The position numbers and the translations under genes were made by a program. From NCBI GenBank assembly GCA_038503075.1, contig JBCAML010000001.1:1426001-1490000 (forward strand): 64,000 bases of DNA, written 5' to 3'. This document shows positions 12,866 to 25,127 of the stretch, piece by piece (the first letter of the stretch is position 1; each line of letters begins with the position of its first letter). The stretch comes from Gyromitra esculenta. Taxonomy: Eukaryota; Ascomycota; Pezizomycetes; Pezizales; Discinaceae. The notes under the pieces are model-generated. The model searched no databases and was not told the DNA's origin. It saw only the letters and a list, made by a program, of their open reading frames with translations.

Positions 12866-15615
12866 CTAACAAGATCTTTCGAAGATCCGGTAAAGCCCTC
12901 TGAGATTGGCGACCTCAGTCACGCTTTTCAGCAGTGTCTTTGGCGCGATCAGCCGTTTTTTGATCGTAGGAAAAATTACCGCCTCAACCGCGCGCTTTAG
13001 CTCATCCCTCCTCGCCGCTACAGCAGCATTATCCCACCCGCCATCATTGTGACTGCTATTCTCGGTATTTTCGCCGTCAATTACTGTTGTGGGTGGTGAC
13101 TCGGACCGCGGAGGTGGCTTCGGTAGAATTTCTGGGACGTAGAATAACGCTAGTTCGCGTAACAACGTGTCGAAGCATTCGAGTTCCGAGTTCCAGTCGA
13201 CCTTAGGGACATATGTTAGATCCATGCAGCCTGGGGAAAAGAAGATCATGGCGTGGCCTTGCAGAGGGGGCGTGGAGGGGAGGAGGGGCTCGTATTACAT
13301 TGGGACCAAGCCGGAGGATGAAGGATGGAAGCTTTCCAAGGCTAGGCATGTAACCCTTTAGTAGCAGTGGGATGCTTGTGAGCTCGCCTGACTCGGTGAT
13401 TTCCATCGAGAAGTATTCTTTAAGCATCTGTCTCTTATCGATAAGGAGCTTTTCGACAGTCTAGGTGAGGGCAGTAAGTTGAAACGGTAACCGAAAAGTG
13501 AACTGTTACATGGCATGTGCATGTACATACCTGTACAACAGCTTCCCAGTCGAACGCAGTGCCACTGCTGTCATTTTGCATTATTATTGCACGGCTTTTT
13601 TCTTCTCCAACTGCTAATTCAAGTATGTCCCTAAGCGGTATTGATGGATTGAGTCGGATGTGACCGAAGTTTGCAAAATCGGAGAGCCCAATCTGGTAGA
13701 ACATCTCGAAGCATACGGCAGCGTAGTCAACTAGGTACAATTTTACACCATGCTGTACTGCAGCTAATCGTCGGTGCTCGTCTACCACGCCAATGAACGT
13801 GTGGTTCTGAAAAATTTCGCAAAGATCCTTGTGTACTAAATCCCGGACATCCGCTCGCAACTTTCTCACTGTTGTGTAATTAATGAGAGTCCATTGGCTG
13901 TTATTGTCGTATTCATACTCTTCACCTCGGTCTTCAATGACTTTGACTTTTTCGAGCGAACCAGTATCGGGCTGTAGCATTGTGGTAATCTTCCGGTCTC
14001 GGTTGTCCACTCTGACCATGTCGTACTCATAAGGTTTTTTTGACTTCAACGATGCAGCTAGCATATCATCTCTCGCTCTACCAGGGTTGGCTGCGGCGCC
14101 ATCCTTGCTAGACGATATTGTCTGAACAGCTTTTGCGCCTGGCAGAAGAGTCTGTGTAAGTGTGTAGGACCTTGAAGTATCTACTGCGGCAAGCTTCTCC
14201 TGGATGGTTTCGCATATCTTCTGAACGATTTCATCTTCGTGGAGAAAGTTGACTTCTCGTTTTGTGGGATGAACGTTGACGTCGACACGATGTGGCTCGA
14301 TTTCTAGAGACAGATAAACAAACGGATGACCACCTTTAGGCAGGAAAGTTGAATATGTTGCTTCAATGCCCTTTTTGATAGATGATGAATCCACTGAACG
14401 GTCTATTCAAAGCTACTGTTAATATCGGTTCTAAAACCACTCATATAAGGGCGGTTACGATTAATAAAGAGAAGCAGAGCCGTCTTTTTTACATGGTAGT
14501 TTGCATTACTGAGCATTCCTTTGGCCGTAAACCCGAGATATTTGTCAGAAACTGCAAATTCCAATAATTCGTTTGCTACTGCGCTTCCGTGAACCCGCCG
14601 AATGCGATCAGTGATAGAGGTGCTTGTCGTGGTTGAAACTCCCATATCCGTATCGCCATGCTAAGGAATTTTAAAAGCCGACCATGAGTCAATGTGTTGC
14701 AAGAGTAATTACCTTTTTGCAAGAGAATGAAACACCCTCACAGTGCACAGCATATCGGCCGACTACGTCTAGGATTTTCGCATATTCTTCCGATGGGCTT
14801 CTAAAAGCGCGGCGACGGCTTGGCACATTGTAAAAAAGATCTTCAACCTGAGCGATAAATGTCAGAAGTTTGGAAAGTTCAAATATTCTGAATGCTAGCG
14901 AAACAAATCGTAGATATGGTCCATACGGTTATTTGTGTCCCTTGCCTTCCAGCTACTGGTTTTGGATCTGAGCTTTGTCCCGGTTTGGGGGGGACGAGTT
15001 TTCCATCTGAGTAAACGGCTCTGAGTAGGTATCAGCTATTCAGTCATTGGGTAGAGTTTCACTATCACGAACCTCCAGGCACAGTCTGAATCTTTTGTTT
15101 TGGTAGTGATAGTAAGATGAGCTATATGACTAATACTTGCTAGTGCCTCTCCCCGGAAACCATAGGTTCCAATTGCCGAGAGATCCTCAAATGATTGCAG
15201 CTTTGACGTTGTAAATCTTTCGCAGAGAATTGGCATATCATCTCGCTGGAATTGGCCGAGTGAGCAAGTGTGATTTAGAAGCTTTGTTATTAAGGAAGTT
15301 TACGTTGATACCATGCCCATTGTCTGTGATTTGGAGTAACTTCAGCCCCCCCTCTTTCACTAGGATTTCGAGCGATGTGGATCCTGCATCAACAGAATTC
15401 TCAACCAGTTCTTTAAGCGCATGTACAGGTGCCACGATAATCTCCCCTGCGGCAATTTTATTGACGACGACCTGATCTAGAGCCTGGGGGTTTCGATTCA
15501 GCACGAAGCCTTGCCAAGAGGTCAAGATAATTACCTTGATCCTTCTAGGGGATTGAGGAAGTAGTGGAGCATCATCGCCAGCTTTACGTTTCAGGCTTAA
15601 AGTATCGGAGCTCAT
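12866..15615 (-). CDS. MLH1: DNA mismatch repair protein MLH1
   Basis: A 744-residue MutL homologue from nine exons (15615-15535, 15483-15304, 15245-15073, 15020-14927, 14847-14713, 14660-14459, 14402-13531, 13460-13299, 13201-12866). The GHKL ATPase motifs are intact: [13 protein letters not shown] (residues 52-64, catalytic Glu and Asn), DNGHGI (81-86) and GFRGEAL (116-122). Next comes the MutL transducer region with HPTKREV, and a C-terminal dimerisation domain that ends in the MLH1 signature. MLH1 partners with PMS1/PMS2 or MLH3 to nick and repair mismatched DNA in the nucleus. The terminus reads FERSC where MLH1 orthologues usually end FERC. Intron 1 (15484-15534) is 51 nt and stop-free, so retention would add 17 residues in frame. 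The gene is divergent from SYO1, with 252 bp between start codons. Confidence 0.95.
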
Positions 15616-15867
15616 TGCGATGATAGGAAAAGTGTTTAAGGTGTGAGGACTGGGTCGTCGTGGACACGCGACTCAATATAATTCGAGAACTCGCGTCCTG
15701 TGGCATGCATAATGCGATACAAGAAAGTTACCCGGTTATAATCACGTGATCTAGTTTTTTTTAATTTTTGTGCGATCTACAGGTGCTTTTTTTTTCGCAG
15801 CCAGGAAGAATTTCGTCTGAACAAGATCCTTCACTGCTCAAATCGAGATTAACAACCTGCCACAGAT
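15616..15867. promoter_or_regulatory. bidirectional promoter MLH1/SYO1
   Basis: Only 252 bp separate the two divergent start codons, so the genes must share control DNA. It holds an ATCACGTGAT palindrome at 15740-15749 (E-box-like CACGTG core), a T-rich run near 15755-15770 and another at 15786-15795. The CACGTG core is a common bHLH-factor site. Its use here is inference. Confidence 0.5.
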
Positions 15868-18145
15868 ATGGGGAAAGCAAAAAAGATCCGAAACGGTAAT
15901 GCAAGGGCAATGTCCAGCCCCACGGCAAGGCCACTTAATCCTGCAGAAATCGTTGCCAACAATGCTCTTCGCGAATCGAAGATCTTGCCTGTAGTCAAGA
16001 ATCTCGGATCTGCCAATCCCAAGCAACGATCGGAAGCAGTTCACGCCATTAACAATCTTCTTGAAGATGTGACCTGCAGGAGATTGCTGCTTAAGGAGCG
16101 TGTTGTACAAAAGTTGATGGAAGAGATGCTCAATGATTCTAGCCAGGAAGTGATTGTGCACGGCTGGGGAGCTCTCAGAAATATTGCGGCTGAGGAAGGT
16201 TACAACCAAAGCATATTCATGTATCGGAATGATATCCTAACTCCCGCTGCAGCTGCCATGAAGACGGTACAAATCTCAAACCTGAACTGCTTTTGTTTCA
16301 GCAGCTGACCCTCGCGCAGATAATATCAACAATCGGGAATATTACTAAGAACCCATTGGCTCTCAATAATGGCGAAAAAAAGCTACTGTGGCAGTATGCA
16401 GAAAATGTTGTTGGTCTTATCACGAGTTTATGGTACTCCACTAAGACGCACGAACGATTGACATAATCGTTGCTAACTTTTTGCTCCAGCGAAACCAACC
16501 AGGAAGTTTTAGATGCAATTACAAATTTGGATGTATTGCATTTTGTCATGAATCTCTTGAATCCATCTACAGTTATTCCTGGAAGTGTACAAGAAGTTGC
16601 AGCACAGTGTCTGCATGCTCTTACTGAAGAGAACAACATCATCGCCGAGAAGATAGTTGCAAATGGGAATTATCTTTCTCTTCTAGTGCAGCTCATAAAT
16701 AACACGGATAGCTCGACTTGCTTGAAAGTCATTTTTATATGTGGTAAGAACCTTTTGATGGATACTTCATACTTTAAAGTCTATTATCTGAGCACGAATA
16801 CATTTAGGCTCTCTCCATAACATATCACTCGCCACCGCTGGGTTGGAAGAAACAATCTCCTACCGCATTTCCGACTCAGTTATTCTCCCCATACTGACCA
16901 AAGTTGTTAAATCGACTTCGTTGTCTCAGGTAACGGGCGAAGATATCTCGCTTACCCCCCTCTCTCTCTCGGTCGATCAAGGCATACTAGCCGTGCAAAC
17001 TGCGCTCGAAATCTTGGCTTCGATTGCAACCGCTGTCCAAGAAACTGCAAACGGCGAGTTCAAGGTTGATCTAGAAGGTGATGCTGAAATTATCGATGAG
17101 GACGGAGTAATGGAAGACGAAAAGGAGGATGGCGATGATGATGACGAGCAGGTTCTGCAGGACATGGAGATGGTTGTTGGAGATGAGAACAGCAACGGGA
17201 TGTCAGTAGCACCTTCGGCAGAAGATATCATCCAGTATCTCGTCGAGACCACATCGCCTGTTCTCCTATCAATTGCGAGGCCGGGGCTTGAGGCGATTCT
17301 CACTCTCCAAATTCGTGCTCTGAGTGTACTCAATAACATCTCGTGGACTGCTTGTACAACAATCTCCGAGAGGTCAGCTTTATGGCCAACATGGAAAAAA
17401 CTGGCTCGCGAAATTTGGGAATCCTGTGTGACGTCAGTCCTTCTTGCCAATACCGCTGATATCGAACTCGCCGATGCGGTAGTAGGCCTCTCATGGGCTG
17501 TCGCAAAGAGCTTGGGAGGCAATCTCGATGTCTCAAAAGGGCAGCACCAGGCATTTATCAATTTGTACCATGCTGCTAATTCTGACGAACTTCGGACAAA
17601 GTGTGTTGGGGTCCTGGGGTGTTTGGGGCTCCCACAAGGAAGGATCGGGGTGAATAGAGTAAGTCTAGGATTTAGCGTATCATCTATATAAATCCCGCGA
17701 GGAAAAGAACATCAAACATTCAGTGGATAAACCTAATCACATACTTTAGGAAATTGGAGTCTTCCTGATTACTCTGATTGCCAGCGCGCCTGATACTCCA
17801 GCCAATCCGACGATTGAGGCTCTTAATGCAATCTTCGATATCTACGCAGACGCGGAATTCGATTACGATGCGCCTGTCTTTGTCAAGAATGGCTTCTTAG
17901 TACATTTATCGAAAACCTTACCGAACATCAGGATTACGGTAAGTACCTTCTTGCATGATCATATTTAGTGGGGATATTAGATCCTGATGTTTGCATGAGG
18001 GTGCTGATAATCTGGTATCATTATGTAGGTTAGGAGGATCGACAAAAATAAATTCCCCGAGGACCGACACAGGGCGGATGAGGCTGTGCTAAATTTGCAA
18101 CGGTTCATACAGTATAAGACAAAGGAACGGAGTTCTTCAAATTAA
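15868..18145 (+). CDS. SYO1: symportin SYO1 (Rpl5/Rpl11 import chaperone)
   Basis: A 646-residue ARM/HEAT-repeat protein from six exons: 15868-16266, 16302-16432, 16490-16743, 16808-17658, 17750-17938 and 18029-18145. A short basic N-terminus (MGKAKKIRNGNAR) fits the import-receptor binding segment of symportin. ALRESKILPVVKNL begins the armadillo repeats, and a long acidic loop (about residues 345-380, encoded near 17095-17200 with runs of Asp/Glu) interrupts the HEAT repeats as in the family. SYO1 binds ribosomal proteins uL18 (Rpl5) and uL5 (Rpl11) together and escorts them with the importin Kap104 into the nucleus for 5S RNP assembly. The acceptor of intron 1 offers a cagcag choice (tandem NAGNAG), so one Gln may vary. 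Family length (about 650 residues) matches. Confidence 0.88.
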
Positions 18146-19538
18146 CAGAACAGGTAAAAATAAATAAACTGGTTTCTGACAAGAAAAGTCAACCACGATA
18201 TATATTCTAGGAATTCCTCCCGTGTTTTCCTGGTGCCACGCTGAATTACTTTGTTGGAATTCGGTCCATTACCAATTAAAGGTGTATTTTCATGTGAAAA
18301 GTCACTTGCAACTGTGCTCTCTAACTTTGAATAGAAGTCTCTGTAGTTGGGACTTCTGAAATTAAACCCTTTTTTTCCGTTTAGCGCAGCTTTGGCCAAC
18401 CTTAATTGATCCGTTTTTGTTATCCTATACTAAATGAGTGATTCTTAGTAATTCCCTCTAGAGCATAAGGTCTTGTTGTAGCTGCGCCGTATCGGTGAAT
18501 TGGTGTTTCGCCACTTGTGAAATCTTGCTTCATGTACAGCACAAGAAAAAAAATTCTAGATCTATAGACGCTCGAGAATTACTTCAGAAATTCGCCCAAA
18601 ATATTTATCAATAAGTAGGATTAATCAAGATATTATCACTGACAAGGTTATAATTAGTTGGAAAAGGATATCGATATCTCTAATGAGTATACTCTATTAA
18701 ATAGGTCAAGTGATGGTGATGCATAGTTATATATATAAGAATCATGTGTAGTATACATGGTAAATGTATATATATGGCCTAGATCTACATTTATATAACT
18801 TGGTTGGTTCCTTTTAAGGCCTTATGAATTAGAATCCTTACATGTAGGTACCGTTATAAGTCACAAATCATTAGGAATTCTATCAGGTCATCCACAAAAC
18901 TTAGACAAATAAATTCAAAAGGCGCACGTGGGTATAGTGTGGTTCATGGGGTGCCTTAGGATGAGCAAGGGGTAGGTCTCGAGCTGCCTCGTGAATATTA
19001 GGGCTTGCCTCGAGCATCTCGAGCAGAGAAGATGTATGGTTTGAGGTGGCTTGAGGCATCTGAAAAACCGAATTCTCCTTTCAAGTGGAAATGATTACAC
19101 GGGGGGGGTGGGGCGAACGGTGGATTGCCCCAAAATTCGCCAGAGACCACCAGAAATATTGAGGAAAGCTTTCTAAACGTAGCCTTTGTGATAGCGCACA
19201 TGATATAGGGAGGTGTTTTTGTGGATCTACAGTTCAGTAATAGTTCACTACAGCAGAGATTATATATATTAGAACGAGTTTATCTTTTGGAAAGAAATGT
19301 GATTGATGGAAGCTGGGACTCTTCTCGGGAGTAATGATTTTGACGGTAAATAACTTGGTGTATGACTTGAATGAGTCGTTTTCCGATCGTCCGATGTAGA
19401 TTGAATTTGTGTGACGTTGTCCAAGATGGTTGGTACAGTCAAATTTATCTGTAGTTATGTGACCAGATTGACAGTCATTAAATATCACTCGGAGATCTAA
19501 GACTTCATCACGTGGCTGTTACCCTAAAATGGAAAATA

Positions 19539-19644
19539 GAGACTTTGCGCAAATAAATCCAGCTCCGATTTCTAGCAATTTAATTGGTGCAGATCAGCTT
19601 GTGGTTGGTCAAAAACCAGGGCTGGCTCAAAAACGCAAAGTCTC
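19539..19644. mobile_element. small TIR element flanked by TA (MITE-like)
   Basis: The sequence begins GAGACTTTGCG and ends with its reverse complement CGCAAAGTCTC. A TA dinucleotide sits just outside each end (19537-19538 and 19645-19646). Matching GCTGG/CCAGC segments extend the arms imperfectly. At 106 bp it cannot code for a transposase. A TA target duplication with short TIRs is the mark of non-autonomous Tc1/mariner-type elements. Confidence 0.55.
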
Positions 19645-21914
19645 TAATCAGTCATGATCGCATTTTCTGACTTCATTTTTTTCTTTTCCTTTCTATGGTG
19701 TATGGATTCAATGAGGATGAGATTGTCAAAATACCCTCATAAGGAAATACCTGCGTAATACCTGCGTAATAATGAAAATATACTGAATTTTTGATGACGA
19801 CACTTCTATAGTGCCAACCCTATATGCCTTCATGGTTAGATACTAACACTCCTAGGTTCACCTATAATCGGGCGTAAGCCACGAACTGCCACACAAGATA
19901 TAGCTGTATCTATGGTCTTAAACTATTTTCTCTGGGGGGGTGTTGGTATCCTTACCCTCCATATAGCCAGTATATTGATTAACCCAATTGCAAGTAGGTA
20001 TATGTAGCTGTAGAAAAAGAGTGTTACTAAGAAATATAGAAAAAATGGTGACTAATTTTCCCTTTTTAGCTTTTCGTGCTTAACCCTAAAGTAAACTCCA
20101 GGGCGTAATAAGCACTACTTGGGGTTCCTAAGAAACCTGTAATGTATCATATAGTGAATACCCGTAATAAACTTAAAAAAGGAGTGTGGAGAATCACCGA
20201 CGCTTTTGCTCTTTAAAGGATTGGTAATACAGTTTTCAAGTGGACTAAATATTTACGAAAGTTTCAGGGCCCTGAATATTACCTACATGTATTTTTTGGG
20301 GCGCTTCTGTACTGTGTGAGTCTCGTTGCAATAGAGTCATCTTCTAACCCTCTTGGCGAATAGTCTCATTTGGAGAGTGAGCTGCGTGGAGTAGGAGCAC
20401 CATTAGACTTAAATGACGAATAAACTGATACCGGCATTTTGGATAGATATGTATTTCATACCATAACCCAAGGGCTGGATGAATGAAATTTACTTGCTTA
20501 CTTACTTTGATATGCATATGTATTTCATGAGACAAATTTTAATACTGTCTTATGATACTTTTGTGCACATTTAAGAGCTAAGAGGAAGTATGGCATAAAA
20601 GGCTAGCATCAGGATATTTGATAATTAATTGAGTAATTTTCGGGCCAATTCCTCCAAGCATTCTGGGGGGATATTGGAATGGCCTTAAATATATTTAGTG
20701 CCTTATTCTTTCACTAGACTCTATTAGTTTTACTATTTAGCTATAGCCTTCGTATAGTTATCTTTCTCACCGTATCAAGGTTTGTAAACCATTTATTCTA
20801 CAATTGAGTTGGAATACTTGTCTTGCTGTACGTAGTTAGATTTGTAGTTAATCCATAACGTTCTTGTTTTTTTTTGGGTCGTGGCGTGAATAAGACCCTG
20901 TTTTATGATCCACGGCCAATCTTACACCAATCCTTCGCTTCTGTAAATTTATTAGTAATCACAGGCTTCACATTGGAAGACATCCTGCGGATATTCTGGA
21001 GGCTTCAGATACAAGTTTTCAGAAACTTGGAAGCACTCCTTCAACCCGTGGGGCTCTAGTGTGCTCAGATAGATTGTTTGGTAATAAAATAATAAACAGA
21101 AAAGCAAATTGGTAAACTAAATATTTTGGGACTGGTACAGAGTGCTATGAGTACTAGTAGGTAGAAAATTTTCTTTAAGCCTGCATCATCATCAAAGTGT
21201 GAGCACTCATTTACAGCACCAAAAACGAAAAACCGAGTGAAACGAAATAGTATGATGAAAGCTGGTGGAAGTGGTGGTGGTGGTGGTGGTGTCTCTGGTG
21301 GCTGCAACATATGATGAGTGACATTCATGTTAGATGGAGTTAATGTTCATTTTTTCTATGTTTATTCATCTGTGGATGCCCTCTGGGGGGTCCACAGTTC
21401 GGCTATCTGGAAAGGAGCTATTTTTTCTAGATTGTATTTTGAAAGCTTTCGAACTAGTCTGAAAGCCTCTAGAATATCCGCGGGATGTCTTCCATTAACC
21501 TTCCCCCATCATTTCAGGCGGAAGGAAGTTTCGATTATCATTTGCGATGTTGACCAAGAGTCTTGGCATGAGACTCTCCACGGCATAGTGCCCCATACAT
21601 ATATTAGAGGCCGAGTACGTTATAAAAATATTCACCTTAAAAGGACAGAGGACTCCGTAGCACTACCGATCTACTCCTGCATTCATAAGAATAATATATA
21701 GTTCAGTGCCATAAATCATCGTTCATAGCCAAAGTCACACCAAAAATGGCCAAGATTCGCGATTTTCAGCTTGTTCCATCCCCAACAATTTTGTGTTAAT
21801 TATGATGAAACTTTCTAAAGAAGAGTTTAACTACATAAAGAACCGCCTTATAAACTTGAATTGGGGAAATAGCAATTGGGGTGTGGCTAGTGGGGTGGGT
21901 TGTGGAGTGAGTTA

Positions 21915-22039
21915 CTCGTGATCCAGGGTACGAACCTGAAAACATGGGGCGTGGCTTTGTATGCTATGGAGTGGTGCACGGATACTTTGCCATACAAATT
22001 CACCACCCATGTTTTCAGGTTCTTACCCTGGATCACGAG
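21915..22039. mobile_element. 125 bp near-perfect hairpin element flanked by TA
   Basis: The left arm 21913-21948 and right arm 22006-22041 are reverse complements over 36 bases with one mismatch. A further 8-base pairing (tttgtatg with catacaaa) lies inside. TA dinucleotides sit at both outer edges, giving element ends CTCGTGAT...ATCACGAG. The unpaired centre is only about 30 bases. This fits a foldback MITE of the Tc1/mariner kind, or a transcribed hairpin RNA. No coding content. Confidence 0.65.
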
Positions 22040-22501
22040 TACATGAACTGTGCCAAGACTTCAAATTTGTATGGGGTGCAGGCGAAATACAACCAAAATC
22101 CCAAACTGCCCTACCTCTGGGCCTTACACTACCTCACATGTGAGCAGTGTGGGGATATAATTTTCGTCATGTGGTTCATAGCTGTCATTTATTCTGTGCT
22201 GAAGTTTGTGGAAATTTCGAGTGGCAATTAAATGTAGGGAGATTATGTGGAAATGGAAATTTTGAGTGTGTTTTTGCACACGAACGATGACTTATGGCCA
22301 AAAACTATACGAATACCATTCCAATTCCACACCTCTACCCAGGCCCTAAGAATATAACCTCTAGATCTCTCTGATCTCATTCTTATAAGTTGCAATTGTG
22401 CTGTAGCATAATCAGGTTTAATATATATTTATCCGACCTGCAGCTGCCTGTAAATATTCAACGCAGCAAGCTGTATAAAATTCAGAGCGATGCCTTATGG
22501 T

Positions 22502-22591
22502 CTTGCCGCGAAAATAAATTTCTGCAGATGCATCGCTAAAATGCCATGCTAGTGTGACTGGAATTTATTAGGAATTTATTTTCGCCGCAAG
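22502..22591. repeat. short inverted repeat (90 bp)
   Basis: The arms 22502-22522 and 22571-22591 pair over 21 bases with two mismatches (core GCGAAAATAAATT). They enclose about 48 bases that also hold related gatgc/gcatc pieces. No clear target duplication is visible. It is probably another decayed MITE in the AT-rich island, and could also be a structural RNA stem. Confidence 0.45.
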
Positions 22592-22803
22592 TAATACCCA
22601 TGTACGACAAAGTAGGGTAGAGATGGAGTAAGCAAAAATCTATATATAGGTATTCAAGAAAGCAAAAGTATTTGGCAAAATATATTACAAAAGATATATG
22701 CTTTCCCAATATTATAGGGATTTCTCCCTATTAGCGCCATAAAAAATTTTCGCTAATATAATTTAAGTTCACATGATAAAAATTACGTGCACCCGCTCCT
22801 AAA

Positions 22804-24668
22804 TCACACTAAGCTATTCCCTTTTGTATCGCAAAACAAATCTTCGACACTGAAGTCATTTCTTGAAACCCTAATATCAGGACACGAAGAGAGCACCTGT
22901 CGATATATCAAAGCGTCTAACTCTAACTTATCCCACAACATTGATCTTCCCCACCAGTCCAACAACGGTATCTGCTTATAGTCCGGCAAACCTTCATCAG
23001 GAAGGTCCCTGAGGAGATTGTTCTTGTCTATTAGGGGCTTTTCGAAGCCATGTTTGGAGCGTGTGTAGGACGATTGTTCGTTGTGGAATATCGCGAGTGT
23101 GTCATGGGGGAGTGATGGATAGAGCATCACATATCCCTTAGCCCTGATAAAATTGATGAACGACGTTGACCAAGATCCTGCGACTTCTTCGGACATCACA
23201 AGGTGTATAGGACCCGTTTTGTTTGGGGCCGTCGTTTCTGATATGGGGAACTGGAGGTTTTTGGAATAGAAGGAATGGAACTCAGACCAATGATTTGGGA
23301 AATACAGAGCTGCGCGGCTGTTCGGTGCTGGGTAGAGGAACATTGGTTGCCCCGAAGAAACAGGGAAGGGTTTGGTTCCGTTTAAGAATGATGGTGGCTC
23401 TTCGAGGGAGATGCCGTACAGGGAGTAGGTGGTCTTGTGCTGGTAGATCGAGTATCTGTACTCGAGTGTAGTAAAGAGCAGGTAGTGAAAATACCATTTT
23501 GAGAGTTCAACGTTTGCATCTAGTACCAAGAGGAAGGTGTTATCGTTGCTTGGGTAGAACGATTCTACAAAACGCATTGCAATATCCTTTGTGGTCAACG
23601 CTGGTAGGAGTGGCCGTCGGATGAAAGTACGGGTAGGCGATGGGAATTTATATCCCGAAATAAATGATTTGGTGAATGCATGAAAGGGAGCAGATGAGTC
23701 GAGAATGATTGTCAAACTCTTGGGGAGATGGCCTGCAGGATAGAACGCAGACTCAAGGGATTTCAGAAGACGCTCTAGATTCCCAGAGTGCTTATCAGCG
23801 TGGATCACGATTTCGAATGATGGTTTATTCCATGCTGGAGAAGCCAAGGCACCAATCAGCTGTTGTTTTTTTAATAGAAGCCATAGCGGATACAAGACAT
23901 AACCCAGCAAAAAAGATAAAAAAGATAAATACCCCCAATAGATCCACTATCAAGTCTTGTAATCCATCTCAAATCACGTGCTGCGTTCTCAGGAAGCTCT
24001 ATTGTTTGCATCTGAAGTTGTCGAGCCGTCTTTCGCACAATTTCGACGAACCATGCTTTCTCGTGATCTACGGAGAATAAAATTACTTGAGGATGGATGA
24101 AATCATGTAAGTGCCTCAATCCGGTTCTGACAGCCACCTCCAGTCGATACTCAGACATACGGTTGGCGAATTCTGCTCGTGCATCGTGAAACATCACTTG
24201 GCAGCCCCCAGTCCCACCAGAAATTCCGTTGAGTTCTCTGAACAGCTCAATGTCCATGTCATCCCTTCCAACAAATGCAAAGTGTACGTTGCTTCTCCTG
24301 AAGTCGGCCATTTCACAAGCAATTCCTGCGAGCTTGCTTGCTGCCTCCAAACTCTCTGCCGCAAAGAGAACATTTCTGTTGAGAGGTCTGCTCCCTCCGC
24401 CTTTCATATGGGAAAGTGAGACGAAAAGATTTGGGAATTGGATAGGAATGATTTCCTTTGGCCTGTAAAGATTCGCTGGGTTTGGGATATGGCTCCATGA
24501 GGTGGTGACTGAACTTAAGATAAGGTAGACTAGGAATATTATCACCGCCCAGCACAAATATGTTGCTCGACGGCTACGGCGGGGGAGTCGGAAGGTTAAG
24601 TAGGGTAAGCCGGTACGCCTGTTCCATGGATGATCATGTAGCTCATGGCGGTCAAGAGGGGGTGCCAT
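22804..24668 (-). CDS. fungal type II membrane glycosyltransferase-like protein
   Basis: A 588-residue protein from two exons, 24668-23933 and 23834-22804. The 98 nt intron has a CTGAT branch site near the acceptor. A short cytoplasmic tail with RRSRR precedes one hydrophobic anchor (about residues 36-57), the type II topology of Golgi glycosyltransferases. The lumenal part has a GT-A-like fold signature: EIVIHADKHSGNLERLLKSL, then LLVLDANVELS, where Asp residues would take the place of a DxD-type metal/nucleotide-sugar site. An acidic, Trp-rich C-terminal region with WWGRSMLWDKLELDAL follows. It resembles the fungal family annotated as glycosyltransferase family 2, whose substrate is generally unknown. 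The start is the first ATG, 20 codons before the conserved basic segment. It diverges from RPN1. Confidence 0.75.
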
Positions 24669-25127
24669 CTAGCTACCACCAATAAGTAGCACGGCACAGG
24701 GAGAGACAGGGAAATTAATTGTTCGGAAGCGGGAGTTGAGCGACTGGAATGCGTGACGAAAGGTGATAATTATGGATAGTAACGGGAGACGAGTGTAATA
24801 CTGAATCGTTTAATAGCATCACCGGAATGATCGCTCAGTTATCGGTGAAGCTGTGAAGTCATTTCGACAACCCAGGGAAGGGTTTCGGCGCATGGTGGTG
24901 GTGAGGCTACTCGGAAAATCCTTAGTAAGATGTAGGGCCGAGCAGCAACGCGAGAGGTTACGCCGCTCACTCCCGCTCAATTCTACATCACTCTCCCACT
25001 TTCATACTTTACCCCAGCATCACCAACTCTACTCCGCTCTCCGTCCACCCCACTCATCCATCATCCATCTATCCATCTCCATCCCCGTTTTCCTAGTATA
25101 CCCCGTACTAAGCTCCCACACAGCATC
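24669..25127. promoter_or_regulatory. divergent promoter, glycosyltransferase/RPN1
   Basis: 459 bp between two divergent start codons. The side next to RPN1 (24960-25127) is C/T-rich with repeated ccatc units, the same kind of leader seen before the RRM and GNAT genes. I recognise no PACE element (the proteasome-associated control element of yeasts) by eye. Confidence 0.4.

Larger units (their letters stand above)
18146..22803. other. AT-rich, gene-free island with inverted-repeat elements
   Basis: A 4.7 kb tract with visibly higher A/T content, many TATATA runs, and stops in every frame. Nothing here is recognisable as protein, not even a transposase relic. It carries at least three short elements with terminal inverted repeats (listed separately), a direct duplication of aatacctgcgt near 19748-19770, and TACATGTA palindromes at 18839 and 20284. 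AT-rich gene-free islands in Pezizomycotina often come from repeat-induced point mutation of old transposons. That origin is inferred, not shown. Confidence 0.6.

Noticed and set aside
16977..17561. 194-codon minus-strand open frame inside SYO1
   Set aside because: Antisense shadow of the SYO1 acidic-loop exon; its Ser/Arg-rich content mirrors the GAT/GAG codons of the real gene.
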